A stretch of DNA of 64,000 bases from Psettodes erumei (lineage: Eukaryota > Chordata > Actinopteri > Pleuronectiformes > Psettodidae), in contig JAFBJZ010000915.1 in NCBI GenBank assembly GCA_016785225.1, positions 248,001 to 312,000 of the forward strand. Direction: 5' to 3'. The notes under the pieces are model-generated. The model made no database searches. It saw only the letters and a program-made list of their open reading frames with translations, and had not been told where the DNA came from. Positions 48,801-58,776 of this stretch are shown piece by piece. The first letter of the stretch is position 1, and every line of letters starts with the position of its first letter. Made by a program: the position numbers and the translations under genes.

Positions 48801-48888
48801 GGGAGAAATAGAGGACAAAGGCAAACTGGAAGCCCACCAGCAAGGCTAGTGTGCATGGGGAGTCCAGAGAGCGCCCAAAGTACGCCAT
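45497..48888 (-). CDS. b4galt3: Beta-1,4-galactosyltransferase 3
   Basis: Golgi type II membrane enzyme that transfers galactose from UDP-Gal to terminal GlcNAc (glycosyltransferase family 7). Coding exons on the minus strand: 48606-48888, 48274-48509, 47789-47979, 47563-47685, 46530-46634, 45497-45854. They join in frame to 431 aa. The signal anchor is at residues 12-34 (CTLALLVG...YFSLGGF, nearly as in human B4GALT3), then a Pro-rich stem. Catalytic motifs are present: PYRNR (140-144), GNGTFNRAKLLN (175-186), the Mn-binding DVD (205-207), WGWGGEDDD (266-274) and the metal-ligand His295 in GHYKM. FDYSRPHDVYTNLSHL in the stem matches B4GALT3 specifically. The protein is about 38 residues longer than human (393 aa), mostly in a Lys/Thr/Gln-rich C-terminal tail. 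All splice phases agree. Confidence 0.95.
46530..46634 (-). CDS. b4galt3: b4galt3 coding exon 5
   Basis: A 105-nt exon: VRLSGMKIVRPPVAIGHYKM, then KHKGDRGNEQNPR. It contains the third metal ligand, His295. Acceptor tttttatccag, donor GCAG|gtacag. Confidence 0.94.
47563..47685 (-). CDS. b4galt3: b4galt3 coding exon 4 (acceptor-site WGWGGEDDD)
   Basis: A 123-nt exon encoding LPYPQYFGGVSAVTPDQY, then MNGFPNQYWGWGGEDDDI, the sugar-donor and GlcNAc-binding loop of family 7 galactosyltransferases. Acceptor tctcccag, donor CCAG|gtgagg. Confidence 0.94.
47789..47979 (-). CDS. b4galt3: b4galt3 coding exon 3 (DVD motif)
   Basis: Encodes WGNGTFNRAKLLNVGVREAL onward, then FLHDVDLLPENDHN and HLSVAMDKFRY. 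It carries the catalytic Mn site and the second disulfide pair of the family (Cys200 and the Cys of TYTCHKQ). Donor CAG|gtaaaa. Confidence 0.94.
48274..48509 (-). CDS. b4galt3: b4galt3 coding exon 2
   Basis: Begins GPVSVHLSPPLSLEEI and covers GGRYRPPDCEP, the nucleotide-binding PYRNR motif and the FLQRQQ helix, ending IYIVQQ. Acceptor ctctcctgcag, donor CAG|gtcagg. Confidence 0.93.
48606..48888 (-). CDS. b4galt3: b4galt3 coding exon 1 (signal anchor and stem)
   Basis: Encodes residues 1-94: short cytosolic N-terminus, transmembrane anchor and Pro-rich stem (GIPPPPPRN). The ATG at 48888 is the first in-frame ATG. The donor is CTGG|gtaagt in phase 1. Confidence 0.92.
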
Positions 48889-50160
48889 AATAAAGTACAA
48901 TACAGTGAAATTCCAGGTTGGGGAATTTGGATTGAGGGATACGAGGAGAAATGGAGGGACAAGTGGCGAAGGTGAATGAGATGGGTGGAGGAAGAGGTAG
49001 GAAATGAACAAGGAGAGACAGAAGGAGAGGGGGGAAGGAGACAGTACTGGCGACAGGCTCAGGCGTTCAGGTGGCAGGTATCCATTTGCAGTTATAGGTA
49101 AAAGTCGTGGTGAAGCTCAGTCTGCACTGCCATCACCCACTGACCATATATATCACTAAGAAGAAAGAAGAAAATTATGCTCTTTAAATTACAGTTACTG
49201 CTTGTTGTTATTGTTATTGCATTACATCAGGCTAATATGGTACCTGATTTTAATTAAAACCTGTCCTGGGCCATAAAGGGCTCGCTCCACTTTTCTCCTC
49301 CTCTTCCTCCTTTCATCATCAAGCTTTCTGAAAGGAAAAGAAGGACCTGTCTCAACATTGATGTGTAGTTCACCGTAAGCTAAAATAAACTGGGGGTGAC
49401 AAGCAGCTGCAAACAAATGCCATGTTCGCTTCTTTATTTAGAATGGCGACATTCAACGGGGGCGTACATGGAAGAGATCTGATCCCTGCGGATCAAATCC
49501 ATCCACTACCCTCCCCTGTTTGTCCAAACAATTATATTCAGATTGATCGGCGGACATGCTGCTGAATTTCCTGAGACAGGAAATAAGCATTCATCGCTCC
49601 CGAGAAAAAAACACATCACGGTGGAGGAGAAACAGCGCCATGGTTGTCAGCACAGATAGCTTTCCTTCGGGTGATTAGCCTATCAACACATATCGATAGG
49701 CCTACAGGCAATCATGGGCAGGATTTACAACGCAAATTCGTGCCAATAAAAGTATGCTATTCTTAAAGCAGTCATTTTTTTAATCTTGGCTCAAAACCAG
49801 CTCTTGCTGCACCCGTCGACTCACCCTCAACATCCCTGCGACATTTCAAATCCAGCCCCCGGCTTCCTCGACGGGCCACCGAGCAGACGGACCAAAAGAT
49901 ACCGTGTCTTTGGTTTTTTTTACTGATGCTGGTCGCCCCTCCTTCCCTTCTCCTTCTTCCTCCTCGTCCTAATCTCTCATCCGAGGCGAAATCTCCCCGT
50001 AGCTGCTTAGAGAGCGCTGCAGACGCTTTCACACGCAAGTGCATCGCCGCATATCCGTCCAGTGTAAACACAGGCGAGTGCGCTCTGCGTCAGCGAAACA
50101 CGGCTGTAAGTCAGAAGGGCTGGGGCGCACGGCGGTGACGCACAGCGCGGCTTATTTGAA
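48889..50160 (-). promoter_or_regulatory. b4galt3: b4galt3 5' UTR, first intron and CpG-rich promoter
   Basis: CpG density peaks over about 49.80-50.15 kb (acccgtcgac, ctcgacgggccaccgagcagacgg, gcgctgcagacgc, gcgcacggcggtgacgcacagcgcgg), unlike the flanks. A good minus-strand donor (TTGAGG|gtgagt, exon end 49825) suggests a noncoding first exon there, spliced to the coding exon below 49.1 kb. On the minus strand TGCGTCACCGCCG is a CRE-like motif. The exact acceptor and start site cannot be fixed from sequence. Confidence 0.5.
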
Positions 50161-51252
50161 AAGGAAAGGGATGATTTTGCCATTATAATGATGATGATTG
50201 ATTGATTAACCAATGAATATTCGAACGTATAAAATGAGTTGCATATTATTATTTATATGGGTGCCAATTACGTTAAGAAAGCTTGTGTGGATGTTGGACA
50301 TCCTGTTTTGACCTGTATACTTAATACAACCCCAGGCAACATTATTTTAGTCTTGTCATATTTATATTTACATCACTTTGTCAGTGTGGAAATGTTGAAA
50401 AACATGTTTATAGTATGCAATGGGACTCTCGTCATTTTGGATTACAGAGCATTTTTTGTGCAGATTTATTGAGGTGAAGGTTCTGCAGATTCCCATATCA
50501 CCCTGTTTGTTGTTGTTTTCTGTGGGTTTGTGTGTTCATCTGTAATGAAGATAACCCATGGGAAAGTACCGCATTTCTGGGGAGAGAGCATGACACTGTG
50601 AGATGGAATCCCATAACAGAGACAAAAAGAGTCGCACAGTGCAGTAGGGATGTGTCAAGAAATAGTGGCACAAGCAGTCAAGACATTAGCCATGGCTATA
50701 ACACAACACAACACAAAAACATGTCCACAAAAATCTAAAAACCAGAGAGCGTCAGTTAAATGCTTTCATTGTCATTCTTTTCATTGATGGAACAACGGCT
50801 CCTAGTTGAGATCAGTCACTGTTGAAGACAGCCTGTACACATTGATAAAAGATTGCCATATTAACCCAGTTTAACAGAGGGGCCATTTATATTTCCTTTA
50901 AAGATATCATATGCAATGCTCAAATTGATGACAAATTCATAGCAGTTACTGTAAATTTGAATTTAAGACATCCTGTGCACCGGATCAAAATATCGTGAAC
51001 TGTCCCATACAATTTAGGACTGAATCATCCTACAAATGTCCACCAGCATTATTATGAAGTGGCCATGTTGTATACATTTGTATTGATGTGTTAAACATTT
51101 CTCTGATTAGGCCTCTAAAAAATCTTTACAAAGTGTAGGATTCATTCATCAAATGTTTTCCATTTTTGATATTTCTTCTTTATTTCTCACACAGCATCCA
51201 ACCCAGGGGCATCAGTTGTTCACTGGCTTAATGCAGCAGGCTAAAAATGTTT

Positions 51253-51258
51253 TTTATT
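51253..51258 (-). terminator. bgn: Candidate bgn polyadenylation signal (AATAAA)
   Basis: Canonical hexamer on the minus strand about 1.2 kb downstream of the bgn stop codon. Unverified. Confidence 0.3.
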
Positions 51259-52283
51259 CACATGCAGCAGTAGCTTGTCAGAATACAGAGAAGAGACAGG
51301 ACAGAATACATATGGCTAAAGTAGTTCCACATAGGTCTGCCAATGTAAACAAGCTAACCCCCTATAACCCTGTAGCAGATAAAGCATTACAGGAAAAAAA
51401 AAACTGTGCAAAACAATGCATCAACACTACTATCTATTGTAGCACTATGTGAACACACGCCTTCATTGTCTCAAAGCAAAGCGGATGTGTGTTATCTGGG
51501 GAAAAACCCCACAGCCTCAGTGTCCCCTCAAGGAATACTGTATTAAAGTATCATACAGACAGCACAATATCTAGTAAAGGCACAGAACAGGCTCCTTACA
51601 CAGGCACGCTGTTGGATCAGTCACCTCAGGTGAACAGGAAAAGATGTTTAGCTCTGATGAGATGAATTTAAACTGTACCTATTGGTCTTTTAATCAGTCA
51701 ACTGCCATGATATATGGTGATACACTTTAACTGAAGTTACAGCTTCTTGTGCAATTGTTTTGGGGTCTGTACATGGTGGGAAATAGCCCCAATTCCTGTG
51801 ACCAGTTGTTAATTAATACAGTATCATGTAATCATAGAGTTGAGGTCCAAATGGCTTCAGACCAGTGAAACAGGGACAATGTGATGGATCTCCCGAATCA
51901 GTACACACACAAAATCATACAGAGCACCTTTATATATATATAAAATCTATAAAGCATTGCGTTTCTATTTTTTTTACTTATAATCTAAACCAAAATGTTA
52001 ATAAAACAAAATTGACTCATATCACAATAGGCACTATTGTGTAACAAAATGGAATGAAATGCTTCACAATTCTCAGTAAAATCCTCTCAGGCAGTCACCT
52101 CTGTTTCATCCTTTTCAAATGGTAAAACTCTAAAACCTTAATTTCAAAAGTGCGAAAACTCAGATGACGTACTGCAAGCGCTTTTCTTTCCACTCCCGTC
52201 AAGTTGTGTTATAAAGTTGACGTCTCCTATTTAAACAGTTTCTTGCCCATTTTCTCCATTACTTACCCTCTCTCCAAAACAAC

Positions 52284-52319
52284 ATTATTATTAATAATAA
52301 TAATAATAATAATAAAAAA
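52284..52319. repeat. (TAA)n microsatellite
   Basis: About ten TAA/ATA units preceded by three ATT units, so the tract can form a small hairpin. It lies about 120 bases beyond the bgn stop, within the likely 3' UTR. Confidence 0.85.
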
Positions 52320-52441
52320 TAATCGTCTACAATATAGACTCCCTTTCCTCTATCACTCAAGTTTTTGTCATTATTTAAATTATCTGTTCCTCCTCCATCA
52401 CCTTCCCCTCACTCTCTCCATCTCTCAGCATCTTCCTGTAT

Positions 52442-52639
52442 TTACTTTTTGTAGTTGCCAAACTGAATGGCCAGCCGATCGCTGACACAGCGGAACGTTG
52501 CAGGCTGCACCTCCCAGTAGTTGACAGGGTTAGCAAACAGGCTGATGCCGTTATAGAATGTCCTCTTCATGCCAAATCCTCGAGGGCAGAAGTCATCCAC
52601 ACCCACCTGGCTGATGTTGTTGGAATGCAGGTACACCAC
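52442..52639 (-). CDS. bgn: bgn last coding exon (ear repeat and stop)
   Basis: Residues 308-372: VVYLHSNNISQVGVDDFCPR, then YNGISLFANPVNYWEVQPAT, ending FGNYKK and stop. The Cys pair closes the ear repeat typical of class I-III proteoglycans. Acceptor cattttctag. Confidence 0.96.
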   Translation of the reverse strand: MVYLHSNNISQVGVDDFCPRGFGMKRTFYNGISLFANPVNYWEVQPATFRCVSDRLAIQFGNYKK

Positions 52640-53309
52640 CTAGAAAATGGGTGTTGCAAAGTAGAGGGTAAGTAGAGCATCATGTCAAACAATCAGTCTC
52701 GGAGGTTGGTGCGCATTAGACTTACCTGTAGGTATTTCATATTTGGGAGGCCCTTGGGAACACGAGTGAGGCGGTTGTTGTCCAGATGGAGCTCTCTCAG
52801 CCTGGGCAGGTAGGACAGACTGCCGTTCTCTATGTTCCGGATGTGGTTGAAGCCAAGGCCCAACCTGGAAAAAGTGAGACAAGGAAGGAAAATGTGAAAG
52901 AGTCAGAACTGCACTGCATGGTACATAACCCCAACTGTTTAACTGCTTAGCTTAACTGATTATTATAACTGTAAGAAAGTGATATTAAGCCAGGTGAGAA
53001 ATAGAGCGAGAACAGTCTGGCAGTGCACCTGTGTCTATAAATAATCCAATGAAATTGTGATAGAGAAACAGGGTTGAGAAGGAACAATATTGTAGGAAGC
53101 ACAGCAGTAAATATTGAAATGAATAATGGCTGAATTTCATTTAGCTGCTTCTGTTTCAGTGTCCTGGTATCATAACAGTAACCTGCTTTTCCTACTAAAG
53201 TCAAAATCTTTGCTGTGAAAAATGATGTGTTAAGAGTGGAGGTATCTTCAGGCCCTTGTGCTTAGTGCTTGTTTTCATCCTACATTAGAAGATTTTTGGG
53301 AGTGGAAAA

Positions 53310-53346
<37 letters not shown>

Positions 53347-56300
53347 CATGTGGCATGTCAATATATTTCATTTTGTTACCTGTAAGAGGTACTAACTGGC
53401 TTGTGTTTTTTGGCTCACAAGATAGTTCTTCACTGGTATGCAAGTAAAGACCTTAGAGTGGAAGAAATCAGTGTAAAATGAGTAAGGTTACCTGTACAGG
53501 TTTTTGTAGCGGCTCAGATCCTCCAGTTCTATAGCCTGGATCTCGTTGTGGTCCAGATGAAGCTCATTGAGACTCTCTGGGAGGTCTGAAAGACAGACAC
53601 AGTGCCAGGTTAGCTCTTTCCCCCATGTTTGTGACATTAGGGGGGACACTGATAGTTTCATTTAGTGTACAGAATGACAAATATGCATTGATTTCCCATC
53701 TAACTCATGACAAATGTAATTCCTTTTAAGATGGACTAAAACAATGTGTTGCCTCTATTGTGTACATGTAAGCATTTCAACCACACAGAGAAGTTGTTAC
53801 CTTTTGGCACCCCAGTCAGTTTGGCCTCTGATATACGCAGATAATTTAGTTTCAGTCCATTAAAGGCTCCAGGCTCAAAACCACTGTTGTGGATGGGGTT
53901 TGCTCCCATCTCTGCAAAATAAAGGGAATATTTGTGGCATGTCAAAACATAGTCTTTTGATCTTTAAAAACCAAAGTCAGTGCTATAAAGTGGTGGTAGT
54001 GGTGAGGACACATAACATAGCCTAGATTTGTTGAAGTCATCAGCATTTCTGACCTATGCAGTTCATGTTGCTCAGTCCTGCAAAGGCTCCAGCCGCCACC
54101 TTCTTGATGCGGTTCTCATGGATCCTCATCTCAACCAGAGAGGTGGGCAGGTTCTTTGGGATAGTGGTCAGGTGGTTTTTGGAGAAGTAGAGTTTCTGCA
54201 TGTGCTTCAGAGGAACAAAAGTTCTCGGGTGGACTTTGGAAATAAGGTTATTCCTCAGAGATAGACCCTGAAATAAAAAAGAAACAGTAACCTGGGGAAT
54301 CCAAATTCAACACCCACCATATTTTAGTCAGAGAATGAAAAGATGGAAAGCAAAGTATAAACAGAGAATTGCCAAGAGCATGTTTTTGCACTAGCAGTGT
54401 CAAGTGAATGTGTTTGAGTGAATTAAAACAGATCCAGCAACAGTTTACAGCAGTCCATCACCCAGCAGACTGTCTCTCCACCTGCGCTGGCTGAAAGATG
54501 GAGACAGATGTAAGCTGAGGTAAACAGACCTTAATAGAGATGTTATTGTATAATGTCATGTCGGGAGTTTCCTAAACTGCCAGACTTAATATTGCTCTTG
54601 GTCAGCGCTCTTGAATGCAGGACAGGAGTGAGCAAGGCCTTTCTGCTGAGAGAGCTTGAATACTCCCATTTGGCCTAAGGCACAAACTTTAATACAATTA
54701 AAGCTCTCAGAGCGAAGGGTAGTGGAGGGAGAAAAAGAAAGGAAATGAACCTCTAAATCCCAGAGGAAACGAGGGTCATAATCATATTTAGCACTACCAA
54801 AGCCAATACAAGCTGAGCCGAATCAGTTGCACATCCTCGAGAGGCACTGAGAGGGACATGCTGATGCTGAGAGGGACCCTATGAATGTGACCGGACTGTG
54901 TGTATCTCTTACATATAAGTTAGTAAGGCCTTTGAAGTCATTCTCCTTAAGCTCAGTGATACGGTTGTTCTGCAGGTCCAGGAACTTGGTGTCAGGAGGA
55001 ATATTCTTTGGCACCTCCGTCAGACCTGAAGACGAGACCAATAAAAACACAGAAAGGAATCATAGTCCATTAAATGCTTCCATGGGTGGATGTGAACCAA
55101 CACCCTAACCAAAAACCCTAACCCTGTGAACCAAAACCCTTGTTTTCAATGGGCAAGCTCTTAGGGTATCTAAGACTTTGGAAAATAAATACTCACTGTG
55201 TGTTTTAAAAACCTCCATCAGGACTAAAAATTAAACCAGTCACACTCCCACACAATCTCAAATGAGCACTTTGGGGCTCCTCGTCTATTATTTTAATGAG
55301 AGGTGGACATACACACAACCATGGAGGTCACACACAGACGTCAAAGCAAGAAATAACTAGCATTACTGGTTTGTCACTGACAAAGACATGCACCACACAC
55401 ACAGAAGCACAAATTCCCTTCGCACCAGATGGGGACACCAGATGTTTTACATCTGGTTTCCATTTGCAAGAAGTCACAAAGGATGTAACTTAAATACCTT
55501 CAGCAAAATCACACATCAAATAAATGGGAGACTGGCACAGCCCAGACACACACAAACAAAGAAACACAAGCTGTGTGTGTGTTAATGTGTGAGTGGCAAA
55601 GCTGCAGTTGCATTTGGGAACATGAATGTCTGAATTTTGCCTTTCTTTTTTTGGTGACATACAACTGCTGAGAAGTCAAGAAGAAGAAATGAGCATTTCT
55701 GGTTAACAACATCAGTGACAAGCATTAACCCAAAAAGCAGTTAAGGTTATTGTTGTTTATGAATACTGTTTACCAGCAATGAATTCATCCAGGCTTAGAA
55801 TGGGTTACAACAAGTGGACGGCATTACAAAATACACCTGTGTTATTCCATTCAGGGATCTCTCTGGAAAAATGACTCAGCACATGCGCAAACACAGCAAC
55901 CAGTGATCATTAACATGACCACATCACGGAGCCACGTGGACAAGTATGTCAGATGTGGTCAGCTGCACAGACAGGCCACGGCAAGAGAGTCCTTGACCAT
56001 GGCCGACCTCATCTGGACCACAACCATGATGCAACCAAGCCTACTGGAGAGAGAAGTGCCAGCTGTCCCACTGGGATCTAATCTGCCACCAACCACATCT
56101 GACCAACACAACTCTACCCAGCGCCGTCTATCTAAAGTTAAGTTTAGATATATGGCTTGGCTGTACTGTGCCACACCCTTCATGTCACCAGACAGGATCA
56201 AACCCTCAGCAGTTCCCTCTGATATTCTGTTCAAACGATATCCACACAGTGCAGAGAGATCTGGCACAGTGGCTTAAGAGGCTTGGGACTTTGTGATGTG

Positions 56301-58059
56301 TCCTTATACAAGAAATTAAATTAGTTAGTTGCAGGGAGAACAAGTTTCAATCCTAGAATACTGTTTAAATTATAAACTGGACTCTGTCTGATTTATGTTT
56401 CTCTTTCCTGCAAAAAAAGTTATTACTGCTGCTGTGAGAGTAATATGACTCCAAAGGTACAAAATGTTACCAGGTGGATTTGTGTGGTAGGCAATATTTA
56501 CCTACTACTCAACACCTGCAGCTTTCAATATGCATCCTGCCAGCTGGAAACCTTTAAATTTGTGCGCCTGCATCAAACCTGACAGACGATAAAGAAATCT
56601 GAAAAAAAAAACTCTCACCAACACCCCTGATTAACTGAGTCTCTTAACCGTCAAACCACAGCACTTCAGCCATAGCTGCCACAAATCTCTAAGCCTTTGC
56701 CACAAACTGGAAAAACTATCACCTTCTTAAACCCCAGCACCCCTCAGCACAAATTCCCGACATCATGCTGAGATGCACGCTGAGAGAGGAGACAGACGCC
56801 ATCGCCAAAATACAGCTGTTCTAAATAAGCACTTGACATCTCGGAAATTATACGCTTCCACATTTACCCGCTGCAGAAAGACCCGGGACAGTAAATATAC
56901 AGAGCTTGTAAAACGATGATTTGACAAAACCATTATGTCTAAACACAAACAGCTTATTAGAGTTATAGAGCCAGTTTAAAGTGAGGAATCTTTATATCCA
57001 TAAATAAGACTGAATAAAGTTTCTTGGGTCCTGTAAGAATAGACATGTGAGAAGCCGGCACTTTTAATATCTACAGTCAGGAAACTGGAGCATATGTTTA
57101 TATGGAAACATGGCTAAAATTAAGTCAAAGACAGACTGTAAACGTATCATGAACATATTCTGAGGTTGGTTATATTTTGCCACATAGGTGCAGAATGATT
57201 CTGTATCATAATGGTAAATATCCACAATCCTCCCATTCTCTTGAAACTAACAGTTTTTATTTCATCATCTATTATTTTTAATTTTCTCATCTATCTTTAA
57301 ATCCATTCATACCCCTCTCCTATGAGGTGATTATAAATCTGCTACCATCAAAGTATCCCCTTTTTCTTTTTCTTTTTTTTTTAAAACTCCCTCCTTCTTG
57401 CTCTTGATTTCTTTTAGTCTTTCTTATTTTGTCTTCCTCCTTCGTTCCCTCGGCTCAGTCTTTTCTCCTTTTCTGCTCAAACCATTTCTCTCTGCCTCTC
57501 CATCTTCCAGATATCTACGCACAAAATCTGGAACACAAAATCCCCCCAAAGAGATGCTTTCCCTTGTGAAAATACACCAGTATTATCCCAAGAGAGAAAT
57601 TCCTCCCTTAGCTAATTCACCAAAGGGGAGGTTTATTCTCTGGAGATATGAGAGCTGTGGAAGGCTCAGGTCATGTTCACTCAGTCTGTCATTCAACTCA
57701 TTTGTTTTCCTTTCTGGACCTCCTGCCATGAGTCACAAACTGCGGAAATGATGATAAAGCATCACAAACATGCATCTCTGTTTTTTCCGTCCCACACACT
57801 CTCACTGACCGAGGTCAGAGCACTGGACGACCCTGAGCCGGCAGTGGCAGCCGAAGGGGCACATGGGTATGTGGTGGGGCAGGTCCTCCCCTATGGCTGA
57901 GCCTTCCTCCTCATCCCTCATCATCGACATCATTCTGTCGCTGTCCATACTGTCCATGCCGAAATCCCAGAAGCCTCTCTGCTCGAAGGGCAGGGCCGGA
58001 GAAGAGGGGAGCAGCCTGGCCACACATAGCAACAGCAGGAGGGAGCAATGTGGCAACAT
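52442..58059 (-). CDS. bgn: Biglycan, class I small leucine-rich proteoglycan
   Basis: Secreted matrix protein that binds collagen and TGF-beta family ligands. Coding exons on the minus strand: 57810-58059, 54913-55025, 54054-54267, 53801-53911, 53492-53585, 52726-52864, 52442-52639. They join in frame to 372 aa (human 368). The signal peptide is about residues 1-22. The propeptide begins LPFEQRGFWDFGMD, as in human biglycan (LPFEQRGFWDF). The N-terminal cysteine cluster CX3CXCX6C is at 67-80 (CPFGCHC...VVQC). A leucine-rich repeat array follows (LDLQNNRITEL, LYFSKNHLTTIP, LRISEAKLTGVP, LHLDHNEIQAI, LHLDNNRLTRVP). The C-terminal ear repeat ends QFGNYKK, identical to human. Sequons IENGS and NNIS are kept. 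Oddity: no Ser-Gly dipeptide exists before the cysteine cluster, so the usual glycosaminoglycan attachment sites are missing. Confidence 0.96.
52726..52864 (-). CDS. bgn: bgn coding exon 6
   Basis: Residues 261-307: RLGLGFNHIRNIENGSLSYL, then LRELHLDNNRLTRVPKGLP, ending KYLQ. Contains the conserved NGS sequon. Acceptor ctttttccag, donor ACAG|gtaagt. Confidence 0.95.
53314..53343. repeat. (CA)n microsatellite in bgn intron
   Basis: Fifteen CA units between bgn coding exons 5 and 6. A useful polymorphic marker for the locus. Confidence 0.9.
53492..53585 (-). CDS. bgn: bgn coding exon 5
   Basis: Residues 230-260: DLPESLNELHLDHNEIQAIE, ending RYKNLY. Acceptor ctgtctttcag, donor ACAG|gtaacc. Confidence 0.95.
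53801..53911 (-). CDS. bgn: bgn coding exon 4
   Basis: Residues 193-229: EMGANPIHNSGFEPGAFNG and LKLNYLRISEAKLTGVPK, almost as in human biglycan. Acceptor tattttgcag, donor AAAG|gtaaca. Confidence 0.95.
54054..54267 (-). CDS. bgn: bgn coding exon 3 (LRRs)
   Basis: Residues 122-192: GLSLRNNLISKV, KLYFSKNHLTTIPKNLP, LVEMRIHENRIKKV, and SNMNCI at the end. Acceptor ttttatttcag, donor ATAG|gtcaga. Confidence 0.95.
54913..55025 (-). CDS. bgn: bgn coding exon 2 (first LRR)
   Basis: Residues 84-121: LTEVPKNIPPDTKFLDLQNN, then ITELKENDFKGLTNLY. Acceptor tcgtcttcag, donor TATAT|gtaaga. Confidence 0.95.
55026..57809 (-). other. bgn: bgn intron between first and second coding exons
   Basis: A 2.8-kb intron, the longest among the bgn coding exons. 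It includes a GC-richer island (about 55.90-56.28 kb) open for 124 codons on plus and 102 on minus with no recognisable product, and T-rich sequence near 57.35 kb. Confidence 0.75.
57810..58059 (-). CDS. bgn: bgn first coding exon (signal peptide, propeptide, Cys cluster)
   Basis: Encodes residues 1-83. The acceptor gttttctcag at 58075-58076 leaves 15 bases of 5' UTR before the ATG, so a separate upstream noncoding exon must exist. It includes the acidic, Met-rich segment MDSDRMMSMMRDEEEGSA. Donor CTCG|gtcagt. Confidence 0.95.
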
Positions 58060-58740
58060 CTTTTACTTATACACCTGAGAAAACAGAGAGAAATAAAGGA
58101 GAGCAGGGTCAATTTTACTCAACACAAACGTGTACAATGCTAAAATGAATGAAATATAATCCATCAGCCCTGCAATAAAACCTACATCGAGGTACCATGT
58201 TTTTTTATTGTTTTAGAGAGGTGTTTAAACAACTGTGTCACCAGTTTGGAGGTTGCAATATGTGGTGGTGCTCAAGTGTATTACAATATACTAATAAAGT
58301 TATCCACTGCATTTTTAGCAATAAGGGTACAGGAATATGGACTTGGGTTGTTGTACAATGAGATAAGAAGAAAGAAAAAAAGAGAAAAATGAATTGCATG
58401 AGCATGGCTGCAATACCAACTGAAACAGATAACTGCCCTAGTCACCTGGAGGCCCCAGACCCCCAGGGGCCCTGAAAAATTCACTGTGTCAACTGATTTT
58501 GTTCTCTGTATTCAGGATCTTTATTACTTTTTACATGATTATTTTTTCATTCACATGATACTAGAATGGTGCATACCATTATTCCCAAATGTTTAAAATC
58601 AAACAAAAGGCCTGGAGAGGGCTATGTGCTGTTTACAGGGCAAATAACAATGTTGCTATGCTTAGGCTGCTTTGTGCATTGAATTTAATGGGAACATGGG
58701 GACAGCAGAGTTGGTAGTTAATGCAAAGGGAGCTGGAAGG

Positions 58741-58742
<2 letters not shown>

Positions 58743-58775
<33 letters not shown>
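58743..58775. repeat. (TG)n microsatellite
   Basis: About 15 TG units ending in a short CG alternation (tgcgcg). Confidence 0.9.

Positions 58776-58776
<1 letters not shown>

Larger units (their letters stand above)
50161..52441. other. bgn: Intergenic region and bgn 3' UTR
   Basis: No ORF here resembles a protein. The right part is probably the bgn 3' UTR, as biglycan messages usually have long 3' UTRs; the nearest canonical minus-strand AATAAA is at 51253-51258. A (TAA)n tract is at 52284-52319. Confidence 0.5.

Noticed and set aside
49772..50071. 99-codon minus-strand ORF at the b4galt3 5' end
   Set aside because: Arg/Gly-rich translation of a CpG island. It does not connect in frame to the b4galt3 coding exon and is better seen as 5' UTR or promoter.
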